Positions 1 through 6,642 of a DNA stretch of 11,901 nt are shown here, in pieces. Position numbers and translations under genes: made by a program. Every line of letters starts with the position of its first letter. Positions within the stretch are counted from its first letter, which is position 1. The DNA is from Streptomyces sp. NRRL F-5727. Lineage in GTDB: Bacteria > Actinomycetota > Actinomycetes > Streptomycetales > Streptomycetaceae. The stretch is from the NCBI RefSeq assembly GCF_000719555.1, contig NZ_JOGX01000109.1:1-11901 (forward strand). Direction: 5' to 3'. Below the pieces are notes generated by a model. It had not been told where the DNA came from. It worked only from the letters and a program-made list of their open reading frames with translations, and ran no database searches.

Positions 1-1521
1 GACCGGCGCCGCGGGCGCGGGAGCCTGGTAGGGGTACGCGACGGGGGCCGGTGCCTCCGTGGGTACGGGGGCGGGGGCGGGCGTCGCGGCCGGCGGGAAC
101 GGCGCCGAGGGGGCGTCGGTGCGGGGCTGCGGCGGCTGGACCGGATGGGGCTGCTGGGCCTGCTGCGTCTGCTGGGGCCGGTCGTGCTGCGGCTGCGGCT
201 GCTGGAGCGGCTGCTGCTGGAGCGGCGGGGTGCCGCCGCCGGTGACCGCGGCGGTCTGCCGCTCGTGCTGGGCGAGGCCCTCCGGGTCGGCGCCGAGGAG
301 GCCCTGCGGGAGGACGAGGACGGCCTGGATCCCGCCGTAGATGTTCGACTGGAGGCGGACGGCGATGCCGTGGCGCCGGGCCAGCGCGGAGACCACGAAG
401 AGGCCGATGCGGCCGTCCTGGAGCAGATGGGCGACGTTGACCTGGTCGGGGTCGGCGAGCAGCGCGTTCATCTTGTTCTGCTCGCCGACGGGCATGCCGA
501 GGCCGCGGTCCTCGACCTCGATGGCGAGGCCGGCGGTGACGTACTGGGCGCGCAGCAGCACGGTGGTGTGCGGCGCGGAGAACACCGTGGCGTTCTCGAC
601 GAGTTCGGCGAGGAGGTGGATGACGTCGGCGACGGCGTGGCCGCGCAGGGTGCCGTCGATCGGCGGGACGAGCTTGACCCGGGGGTACTGCTCGACCTCG
701 GCGATGGAGGAGCGGAGCACCTCGGTCATGGTGACCGGGTTGGACCACTGGCGGCGGGAGATCGCGCCGCCGAGGACGGCGAGGTTCTCGGCGTGGCGGC
801 GGATGCGGGTGGCCAGGTGGTCGACCTGGAAGAGGCCCTTGAGCAGGTCGGGGTCCTCGACCTCGTTCTCCAGCTCGTCGAGGAGCTGGATCTCGCGGTG
901 GACGAGGGACTGGAGCCGGCGGGCGAGGTTCACGAAGACCTCGACCTTCTGCTCGTTGCCGACGCTGCTGGAGAGCCGGGACGCCTGGACGACGGCGGCG
1001 ACGGCGGCCTCGTGGGAGCGGGTCAGCTCGGCGCCGAGCCGGTCGAACTCGTCGCCCTGCAGGCCGTCGGGGAGCGCCGGCCGGGGGGCCGGGTCCTCGC
1101 CGCGGCGCAGCTGTTCGACGAGGGCCCGCAGTTCGTTCTGGTCCTGGGCGGCGTCCCGGCGGAGGCCGGCGACGCGGGCGAGGACGGCCCGGGCGGCGCG
1201 GTCGGCGCCGAGCGCGGCAGCCGTCACGGAGGCGACGGTGAGCGCGGCGGCGCCGGTGAGCGCGGCCCACAGGGCGGGTGTCGGGCTGGTGCCGGTGGAG
1301 CGCAGGGTGAAGAGGACGGCGGCGGCGCCGCCGAGGGCGACGGCGACGGCGGGGAGGACCGAGGTGCGCAACAACTGGGGGCGTATGCGCACTTCGGCGG
1401 AGGCGGCCGTCGCGGGCCGGGCCGGAGTGGTGCCGTTGGTCGTGGTGCGGGCGCCCGATCGGCCGTGCCGCCCGCCCTCGCGGCGGTCGGACCGCGGGGC
1501 GGGTGCGCGAAGTTGTGACAT
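1..1521 (-). CDS. cvnA: Conservon-type (CvnA-like) membrane sensor histidine kinase, 3' end outside window
   Basis: The visible part is 507 residues and the frame is still open at the window edge. The start is the ATG at 1521-1519, with an AAGGA ribosome site five bases upstream. About 50 polar residues lead into two hydrophobic segments (about 52-74 and 84-106), then a linker and a dimerisation-like helix with VDHLATRIRRHAENL at 233-247, where H235 is the likely phosphoacceptor. An HATPase domain follows: N-box AELVENATVFS (305-315, N310), G1 EDRGLGM (337-343) and G2 GRIGLFVV (370-377). After residue about 425 the protein is a Gln/Pro/Ala-rich tail. This layout is typical of CvnA, the kinase of actinomycete conservons, which normally precedes a roadblock protein (CvnB), a DUF742 protein (CvnC) and a small GTPase (CvnD). 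Those genes would lie left of position 1. Kinase activity of this family is not always demonstrated, so signalling output is inferred. Confidence 0.9.
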   Translation of the reverse strand, partial: MSQLRAPAPRSDRREGGRHGRSGARTTTNGTTPARPATAASAEVRIRPQLLRTSVLPAVAVALGGAAAVLFTLRSTGTSPTPALWAALTGAAALTVASVTAAALGADRAARAVLARVAGLRRDAAQDQNELRALVEQLRRGEDPAPRPALPDGLQGDEFDRLGAELTRSHEAAVAAVVQASRLSSSVGNEQKVEVFVNLARRLQSLVHREIQLLDELENEVEDPDLLKGLFQVDHLATRIRRHAENLAVLGGAISRRQWSNPVTMTEVLRSSIAEVEQYPRVKLVPPIDGTLRGHAVADVIHLLAELVENATVFSAPHTTVLLRAQYVTAGLAIEVEDRGLGMPVGEQNKMNALLADPDQVNVAHLLQDGRIGLFVVSALARRHGIAVRLQSNIYGGIQAVLVLPQGLLGADPEGLAQHERQTAAVTGGGTPPLQQQPLQQPQPQHDRPQQTQQAQQPHPVQPPQPRTDAPSAPFPPAATPAPAPVPTEAPAPVAYPYQAPAPAAPV

Positions 1522-1640
1522 GGGTGTCCTTGGTACGTGCCCGGAGATTCGGCGTACTGAGGGGTTTCGGGGGTATGGGTGGTGCTGGTGGGCTGTGTTC
1601 GGGGGTGCCGATGAGGACGGCAGGTGCGATGAGCCTACCG

Positions 1641-1671
1641 ATGATCACCGACCACACAGGGTAGTCGTCAA
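1641..1671 (-). promoter_or_regulatory. Weak candidate promoter region for the kinase gene
   Basis: On the minus strand a good -35-like TTGACG lies at 1671-1666, inside the only AT-richer patch upstream of the kinase. No strong -10 box sits at the usual distance: TGATCA at an 18-base spacing is a poor match, and TAGGCT is too far away at 28 bases. The call rests on the -35 hexamer and its place about 145 bases before the start codon. Confidence 0.3.
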
Positions 1672-1913
1672 CCGTTCATGTGTGGTGCTCAGTTGGCAAA
1701 CCTGCCCGTAGACCTGCGGAGTCTGGTACCGGAGCCGATGTGAACGGCCGAGATCGATTGGCCGAAAGTCGACGTCGCGGCACGGGAGTTGTCCGGAGCG
1801 GAACCGTACGAAAGAGGGCGGAGAGGCCCATTGACCTCGCTCCGCTGCGGAAACGTCCTCGGCCCGCACCCGAACGGAATCCCCCGAAGGGGCCCGTACG
1901 GGGCCGCCGACCG

Positions 1914-1939
1914 CCCCTCTCGTCACGGAGCGTGAGGGG
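1914..1939 (-). terminator. Possible bulged terminator hairpin
   Basis: CCCC (1914-1917) pairs with GGGG (1936-1939), and TCACG (1923-1927) pairs with CGTGA (1931-1935) around a GAG loop. A five-base bulge lies on one side. It is downstream of the leftward exporter gene and could end that operon. No T-run follows, which is common for actinomycete terminators. Confidence 0.3.
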
Positions 1940-1951
1940 TTGGGGGGAGGT

Positions 1952-1987
1952 TGGGCCCCGTCGCCGGGCGCTGACCGCCGGGACCCA
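1952..1987 (-). terminator. Possible terminator hairpin after the exporter gene
   Basis: TGGG and CCCG (1952-1955, 1957-1960) pair with CGGG and CCCA (1979-1982, 1984-1987), with one internal mismatch and an 18-base loop. It begins about 50 bases beyond the exporter stop codon on the minus strand, where a terminator is expected. The stem is imperfect, so the call is tentative. Confidence 0.35.
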
Positions 1988-2036
1988 GGCTCATGACCGT
2001 CGGTGAGACCGGAACCGGCCGCACCGGCGGGACGCG

Positions 2037-3455
2037 TCAGCCCGTACGGAGCGCCGCTTCCTCGCGCCCGTCCCGACCAGGCTTACGGGCACGGCCGGCC
2101 CGGGCGGCGAGCGGGAGGACGAGGCAGCCGGCCAGCGCCAGGACGGCGCCGCCGAGCAGCGAGAGCCGCAGGCCGGTGGGCGACAGGGCGTCGCCGGGCG
2201 CGAGACCGCCCGCCAGGAGGAGGACCGCGAGGCCGCACGCGACCCCGGACTGCTGGGTGGTGACGAGCAGTCCGCCCGACACGCCGTGCTCGTCCGGGCG
2301 CAGGGCGGCCGCGGCGGCGACGGCCGACACGACGCCGACGAGGACGAGTCCGAAGCCCGTCAGACAACTGCCCACGACCACGAAGACCCACGCGGCCGGG
2401 CCGAGGGGCGTCAGCGCGAGGACCGCCATCCCCGCGGCGACGGCCGTCAGACCGCAGCCGTACGCGCGGACCGCGCCGAGGCGGGCGTGCAGGGGGCCGG
2501 CCGCCCGGGCTCCCAGCGCCGCCGCGGCGGCGTCGGGAAGGAGCATCAGGCCGGTGGCCGACTGGGACCAGCCGAGCGGGCCCTGCATGAGGACGGTGAC
2601 GAAGAAGACCATGGAGCCGCCGGCGGCGGGGGCCCAGGCCCCGGCGAGGTTCGCCAGCCTGACCGGCGGCCGGGCCAGGAGTCCCGGCGGGACCAGCGGG
2701 TCGGCGCTCCCCCGCCGGCCGCGCGTCCGCGCCCGCAGGGCGAGCGCGCACACCGTGCCCGCCGCAAGGATCAGGGGCGTGTCCCACCCTCCGGGGACGG
2801 CGTCCGGGGAGAGCGCCGCGGTCACGGCGACGACGCAGCCGCCGAGCAGCAGCGCGCTCGCCGGGTCCGGGCGGCCGGCTCCGCCGCCGGCCCGGTGCTC
2901 CGGCACCCAGCGGGCGACCATGAGCAGGGTGGCGCCGGCCAGGACGGCACAGGCGCCGAAGATCGCCGGCCAGCCCAGGGCCTCGGTGATCACCCCACCG
3001 AGGACGGCCCCGCAGGCGAAGCCCAGGGACGCCCCCGCGCCCCACCAGCCGAGCGCGAGCGCCCGGTCGCGCGGGGCGGGGAGGGAGGTGATCAGGGCGA
3101 GGGCCGCGGGCGTGGCGAAGGCCGCCGCCGCCCCCTGGACGATCCGGAGCGCGACCAGGGGGCCGAGGCCGGGCGCGCCGGCCGCCGCCAGGGAGGCGAG
3201 GGTGAAGGCCCCGAGCCCCCACAGCAGCAGCCGGCGCGGTCCGAGGACGTCGGCGTACCGGCCCGCGCAGAGCAGCAGGGAGCCGTAGGCGAGGGCGTAC
3301 CCGGAGAGGACCCACTGCAGCCCCTGGGCGCTCGCCCGGAACTCCTCGCCGATGCCGGGCAGCGCGACGGTGGCGATGGAGAACTCCAGGGCCACCAGCA
3401 GCTGGACCGAGCAGAGGGCGAGGACGCGGCGCCAGGGGCGGTGCCCGGAGGTCAT
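2037..3455 (-). CDS. MFS drug/metabolite exporter (DHA2-like)
   Basis: A 472-residue, strongly hydrophobic protein of the major facilitator superfamily with 12-14 expected membrane helices. The first helix carries LEFSIATVALP (23-33), the counterpart of the LDxTIVNVALP signature of DHA2-type proton-driven exporters. Motif A is GRYADVLGPRR (65-75), motif B is LRIVQGAAAA (103-112), and the motif C region is GAVLGG (149-154) before TEALGWPAIF. Its ATG overlaps the TGA of the upstream phosphoribosyltransferase gene as ATGA, so the two are translationally coupled. As the last gene of an operon of nucleotide and sugar-phosphate enzymes, it most likely exports the finished product and so protects the producer. 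The substrate cannot be read from sequence. Confidence 0.9.
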   Translation of the reverse strand: MTSGHRPWRRVLALCSVQLLVALEFSIATVALPGIGEEFRASAQGLQWVLSGYALAYGSLLLCAGRYADVLGPRRLLLWGLGAFTLASLAAAGAPGLGPLVALRIVQGAAAAFATPAALALITSLPAPRDRALALGWWGAGASLGFACGAVLGGVITEALGWPAIFGACAVLAGATLLMVARWVPEHRAGGGAGRPDPASALLLGGCVVAVTAALSPDAVPGGWDTPLILAAGTVCALALRARTRGRRGSADPLVPPGLLARPPVRLANLAGAWAPAAGGSMVFFVTVLMQGPLGWSQSATGLMLLPDAAAAALGARAAGPLHARLGAVRAYGCGLTAVAAGMAVLALTPLGPAAWVFVVVGSCLTGFGLVLVGVVSAVAAAAALRPDEHGVSGGLLVTTQQSGVACGLAVLLLAGGLAPGDALSPTGLRLSLLGGAVLALAGCLVLPLAARAGRARKPGRDGREEAALRTG

Positions 3456-4009
3456 CCGGCGCTTCCGGTTCCCCGGTCGCGCGGGAACACCGGCAGGTGG
3501 ACGAGGGAGACGACCGCGGGGCGCGCCTCGCCCTCGGTGGCGACGGCGAGGGTCTGGGCCACGGTGCCGCGCGCCGCGGCGACCAGGGCCTCCAGCGCCT
3601 GGAGGGTGCCGCCGCTGCTGACCACCTCGTCGACGAGGGCGACCCGGCGTCCGCCGATCAGGGCGGCGTCCGCGTCGTCGAGGATCAGCTCCTGCTCGCC
3701 GGGGGTGCCGATGCTGCGGACCGGGACGCGGAGCGGCTCGACCATGTGCGGGCGGAGCTTCTTGCGGGCGACGGCGCAGGGCAGGCCGGTGCGCTGGGCC
3801 AGGAGGTGGGCGAGGAGGATGCCGCCGGACTCCGGGCCCAGGATGACCTCGGCGTCCGGGTCGAGGCGTTCGGCGAGCACGGTGACGGCCTTCTCCAGGA
3901 GCGGGAGGTCCCCGTACAGCTTGAGGAAGGCGATGGAGACCTCGTCGCCCACGGGGACGATGGGGAGGTCGCGGCGCAGGCCGCCGATGTCGATGGTGTG
4001 GACGGACAT
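3452..4009 (-). CDS. Purine-type phosphoribosyltransferase (APRT-like)
   Basis: A 185-residue type I phosphoribosyltransferase. The PRPP signature is VALVDEVVSSGGT (123-135), with the acidic pair D127-E128 and the diphosphate/phosphate-binding SSGGT. GPESGGI (58-64) forms the usual diphosphate loop, and ARKK (81-84) corresponds to the Arg/Lys patch of adenine and xanthine phosphoribosyltransferases. The family joins a free purine base to PRPP, releasing diphosphate. The start is ATG 4009, with AGGAG seven bases upstream. The gene follows the epimerase after 56 bases and overlaps the exporter by four bases. Next to a divergent sugar diphosphokinase and an epimerase, it may use an unusual sugar diphosphate, such as allulose 6-phosphate 2-diphosphate, with adenine. 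That substrate is inferred from context. Ordinary purine salvage is the alternative. Confidence 0.88.
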   Translation of the reverse strand: MSVHTIDIGGLRRDLPIVPVGDEVSIAFLKLYGDLPLLEKAVTVLAERLDPDAEVILGPESGGILLAHLLAQRTGLPCAVARKKLRPHMVEPLRVPVRSIGTPGEQELILDDADAALIGGRRVALVDEVVSSGGTLQALEALVAAARGTVAQTLAVATEGEARPAVVSLVHLPVFPRDRGTGSAG

Positions 4010-4065
4010 GGTGCTGCTCCTGATCGGGAGGAGGAGGGGCCGGGGGGCCGGGGGAAGGGGGCGTC

Positions 4066-4791
4066 TCAGGCCGGGTGGGGGCGGGCCCGGGCGGCCAGGG
4101 CGGTGCGGAGTTCGCCGAGGCGGTTGAGCCGGGGCGAGCGGTGCGGGAAGACGGTGCTGCCGAGCACGAGCAGGTCGGCGCCGGCCGCCGTCATGCCGGG
4201 CGCGGTGGCCGGGCCCATGGCGCCGTCGACCTCGACCTCCCGGATCACGCCGGTGTCGCGCAGGGCCGCCGCGGCGGCGACGGTGGCGCGGCTCTCCGGC
4301 CGGAAGGGGCGGCCGGCGCCGCCGGGTTCGACGCTCATGACCGTCAGGCGGTCCGGCGTCAGGTCCCGGACGAGGGCGCGGGAGATCGTCTCGCCGGGGT
4401 CGACGGCGAGGCCGACGGCCGTGCCCCGGCCCGCCGCGTCGCCGAGGGCGGCGCGGGTCTCCTCGGAGAGCGACCGCTGGTGCACGGTGACCGTCGTCGC
4501 GCCGCGGGCGGACGCCTCCCGTACGGCGGCGGCGGGGTCCACGAGCATGATGTGGACGTCGATCGGCAGCTCGCAGGCGTCCCGCAGGTCGCTGATGGTC
4601 TCCAGGGGCAGGCCCAGTCCGCCGCCGAAGGCGGGCTCGACGAGGTCGACGTGGAGGCGGGTGACGCCGAGGCCGTGCAGGGCCTCGACGTGGCTGCCGA
4701 TACGGGTCTGGTCGAGGCAGACGACGGAGATGGCCAGCTCGGGGCAGGGGGCGGCGTCGACGGCGCCCACCTGCTCAGCGGTGAGTGTCAT
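4066..4791 (-). CDS. Ribulose-phosphate / allulose-phosphate 3-epimerase family
   Basis: A 241-residue TIM-barrel protein of the ribulose-phosphate 3-epimerase family. The metal and catalytic residues can be placed: H47 and D49 in LHVDLVEPAF, H80 in PIDVHIML, and D189 in VEVDGAM. The phosphate-binding segments are VMSVEPGGAG (151-160) and GADLLVLGSTVF (204-215). The family epimerises C3 of ketose phosphates: RPE uses ribulose 5-phosphate, while AlsE uses allulose 6-phosphate. The canonical MDGxFVPN stretch is altered to VEPAFGGG, so this is probably not a housekeeping RPE. Its ATG lies inside the end of the preceding diphosphokinase gene (17-base overlap), so the two are coupled. In this operon, conversion of fructose 6-phosphate to allulose 6-phosphate is the attractive inferred role. 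Confidence 0.87.
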   Translation of the reverse strand: MTLTAEQVGAVDAAPCPELAISVVCLDQTRIGSHVEALHGLGVTRLHVDLVEPAFGGGLGLPLETISDLRDACELPIDVHIMLVDPAAAVREASARGATTVTVHQRSLSEETRAALGDAAGRGTAVGLAVDPGETISRALVRDLTPDRLTVMSVEPGGAGRPFRPESRATVAAAAALRDTGVIREVEVDGAMGPATAPGMTAAGADLLVLGSTVFPHRSPRLNRLGELRTALAARARPHPA

Positions 4792-5884
4792 GAAGGGGCT
4801 TCCGTTCGGGCCCCGCCGGCGGGGCCGGGGGCTGTCGTTCGGTCTGTCGTCCCGGGACCGGGGGCTGTCGTTCGGGCTGTCGTGCCGCGGCCGGCGCCGC
4901 GGTGCCGAGCCGGTGGGTGAGCGCCGTGGCCAGCCAGGGCATCGCGGGGCTGACGGCGAGTCCGGGGAGGTCCGGCCGGTGGCCGGCCGCGTCGGTGGTG
5001 CGGACGGCGCGCAGCACGCCCGTACCGAGCAGGCGCTCCAGCCTGCGGGTGCCCGGCGCGGTGAGCCGCAGGTGGGTGGCGACGACGTCGATCACGACGT
5101 CCGGGTCCCGGGCGCGCAGGGCGGCGGCGACCTGCTCGACCGTGGCGGCGCTGGTGATCAGGTCGTCGACGACGACCGCGTGCCGGACCGGTCCGGCGCC
5201 GGGGGGCGTGCCCAGGGCGACGGTCACCTCCTCGGGCCCGGTGCGGCGCTTCTCCGCGACCAGAAGCGGGAGTTCGAGGCCGGCCGCGAGCGCGCCGACC
5301 TGGCCGGCGGCGCCCGCGTCGGGGGCGACCAGGACGCTGCCGTCGCGCAGCAGGGGGCGCAGCAGGCCGATGCGGATCTCGTCCGCGGGCAGGAAGACGA
5401 GGCGGGTGCGGGTGCGGGCGAAGAGCTCCTGGAGGAGGTCCTCGGCCCCGGAGGCGAGGGAGAAGACGGCGTCGAGGCCGGCGGCGGCGGAGAGGTCGGC
5501 GAGCAGCCCGGCCATCACGGGCCGCCGTTCGCCGGGCACCCGCCGGTCGTGGCGGGCGTAGGCGAGGTGCGGGAGGAGGGCGACGATCCTGGCGGCGCCG
5601 TGCTCGCGGTAGCAGCGGGCGGTGGCGAGCAGGCTCATGAGGGAGAGGTCGGAGGGGGTGTCCGCGCCGGTGACGGACTGGCAGATCACGACCGTGCGGC
5701 CGGCCGGGTCCTCGGGGAGGTCGACGCACAACTCGCCGTCGGGGAAGGTCCCGTCGGGGGCGTGATGGGCGGTCACCGACCAGCCGGCCCGGCGCAGGGC
5801 GGTGTCGAGGGCGGCGGCCGAGGGGCCGGGGAAGGCGGTGAGGAAGTCGCGGCAGTAGGCGACGACGACGACGGGGCGGCTCAC
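4775..5884 (-). CDS. Divergent PRPP-synthetase-like sugar-phosphate diphosphokinase
   Basis: A 369-residue homologue of ribose-phosphate pyrophosphokinase, which moves diphosphate from ATP to a sugar phosphate. Conserved parts are LPHLAYARHDRR (104-115, counterpart of PYFGYARQDRK), the catalytic loop EKRR (211-214) and VVVDDLITSAAT (237-248). Key sites differ from true PRPP synthetases: the metal-binding Asp-Leu-His segment reads FSLASGAEDL (141-150), and the DTGGT sugar-phosphate loop reads TSAAT. This suggests a different sugar substrate. The start is GTG 5884, overlapping the phosphatase stop as GTGA with GGAGG upstream. Residues about 335-357 are a Gln/Pro/Arg tail with two 11-residue repeats. 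The gene overlaps the epimerase by 17 bases. Use of allulose 6-phosphate, as described for angustmycin biosynthesis, is inferred. A degenerate PRPP synthetase is the alternative. Confidence 0.85.
   Translation of the reverse strand: MSRPVVVVAYCRDFLTAFPGPSAAALDTALRRAGWSVTAHHAPDGTFPDGELCVDLPEDPAGRTVVICQSVTGADTPSDLSLMSLLATARCYREHGAARIVALLPHLAYARHDRRVPGERRPVMAGLLADLSAAAGLDAVFSLASGAEDLLQELFARTRTRLVFLPADEIRIGLLRPLLRDGSVLVAPDAGAAGQVGALAAGLELPLLVAEKRRTGPEEVTVALGTPPGAGPVRHAVVVDDLITSAATVEQVAAALRARDPDVVIDVVATHLRLTAPGTRRLERLLGTGVLRAVRTTDAAGHRPDLPGLAVSPAMPWLATALTHRLGTAAPAAARQPERQPPVPGRQTERQPPAPPAGPERKPLHDTHR
4825..4883 (-). repeat. Tandem 33-bp coding repeat in the diphosphokinase tail
   Basis: Two 26-base copies (4825-4850 and 4858-4883) differ at one base and are spaced 33 bases apart. 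They encode RQPERQPPVPG followed by RQTERQPPAPP at the C-terminus of the diphosphokinase. The repeat lies outside the catalytic fold and probably arose by slippage; its copy number could vary between strains. Confidence 0.8.
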
Positions 5885-6630
5885 CTCACCGCCTCCGCGC
5901 CGGAGCCGGCCTCCCGGCGCGCGGCCGTCACGCCCGGCCCGGGCCGCGTGCGCCCCGTCTCCCTGTTCCGGCCCGCCGCCGCGGGCTCCGTCTCCTCGTC
6001 CGGCAGCACCATCCGCAGGGCGTGGGCGATGTCGTCGCCGTCGTAGTGGTGGGCTGCCAACTCTCGCAGGTTCGGGGTGGAGTTGACGGCGACGGTGCGG
6101 GTCAGGGCGCGGAACAGCGGGACGTCGGAGTCCGCGTCGCCGAAGGCGACGACCTGGTCCAGGCGGAGGCCGAGCCGGCGCCTCAGCCGGTCGACGATGA
6201 GGGGCTTGTCCTCCGGGTCGAGGATGTCGGTCGGGTAGGTCGACGCGAAGACGTGGTCGAAGCCGTCGAAGAGCTCGGCGAAGGGCCTGGGGGACATGGT
6301 GATCAGGCAGGTGACGTAGGAGCGGGCCCGTAATCGGGCGAGCGCCTCCTCCAGTCCGCCGATCTTGGGGCAGCCGGCGAAGGCGGTCCGGTAGAGGCCG
6401 TCGCCGGCCCGCTCCCAGGAGGTCAGGCAGTGGTCGGCGAAGGCGGTGCTGTCGATCAGCCCGGCGCGGTACTCCCGCTCCAGGCGTTCGACCGTGGCCA
6501 CGTCTCCGGCGGCGAGGCCGATCTGGCGGCACGCGGTGGTGCCGGGGATCAGGGTGCCGTCCATGTCGAAGACGGCGAGTCCCGGCGGCGCGGGCGCCGG
6601 TGGCGGGGCGTGCTCGGCGAGGGCTGTCAT
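5881..6630 (-). CDS. HAD-superfamily phosphatase (SerB-like)
   Basis: A 249-residue haloacid dehalogenase-type phosphatase. Motif I is FDMDGTL (21-27) with nucleophile D22 and acid/base D24. Motif II is ITMS (110-113), motif III is EDKPL with K142, and motif IV is GDADSD (164-169) with metal-binding D165 and D169. Family members hydrolyse phosphate monoesters through an aspartyl-phosphate. The start is ATG 6630, preceded by a strong GAGGAGG site that overlaps the stop of the LOG gene. The last 38 residues are charged and low in complexity. Codon 100 (6333-6331) is TTA, a codon very rare in Streptomyces that depends on the bldA tRNA, so translation may be limited to later growth. In this operon it likely removes the sugar phosphate from a nucleotide product to give the free nucleoside. 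Confidence 0.9.
   Translation of the reverse strand: MTALAEHAPPPAPAPPGLAVFDMDGTLIPGTTACRQIGLAAGDVATVERLEREYRAGLIDSTAFADHCLTSWERAGDGLYRTAFAGCPKIGGLEEALARLRARSYVTCLITMSPRPFAELFDGFDHVFASTYPTDILDPEDKPLIVDRLRRRLGLRLDQVVAFGDADSDVPLFRALTRTVAVNSTPNLRELAAHHYDGDDIAHALRMVLPDEETEPAAAGRNRETGRTRPGPGVTAARREAGSGAEAVR
6331..6333 (-). promoter_or_regulatory. TTA (bldA-dependent) leucine codon in the phosphatase gene
   Basis: The bases taa on the plus strand read as in-frame TTA at codon 100 of the HAD gene (6630 minus 6333 is 297, a multiple of three). It encodes L100 within ARLRAR. I found no other TTA codon in this six-gene operon. Confidence 0.9.
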
Positions 6631-6642
6631 CGTCCGGCCTCC

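Larger units (their letters stand above)
1522..2036. other. Gene-free gap between the nucleoside-type operon and the kinase gene
   Basis: No convincing gene is seen in these 515 bases. Short open frames exist on both strands but lack ribosome sites and the G/C third-position bias of the neighbours. The stretch 1620-1720 is less GC-rich and probably carries the leftward kinase promoter. The part near 1914-1987 holds imperfect hairpins that may end the transcript arriving from the exporter gene. Confidence 0.7.

Noticed and set aside
145..1518. Long open frame on the plus strand opposite the kinase gene
   Set aside because: Its composition is Gly/Asp/Glu-rich with no domain. It is the mirror frame of the GC-rich kinase gene, which has clear motifs and a ribosome site.
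1645..1926. Small minus-strand open frame of 93 codons upstream of the kinase
   Set aside because: It lies over the probable promoter patch, has no ribosome site and shows no codon bias.
2286..4127. Plus-strand open frame of about 600 codons across the exporter and transferase
   Set aside because: Repetitive Arg/Gly/Ala sequence without motifs; a shadow of two well-supported minus-strand genes.
3497..6046. Plus-strand open frame of about 850 codons
   Set aside because: Crosses four motif-rich minus-strand genes and has no domain; it arises from high GC and few stop codons.
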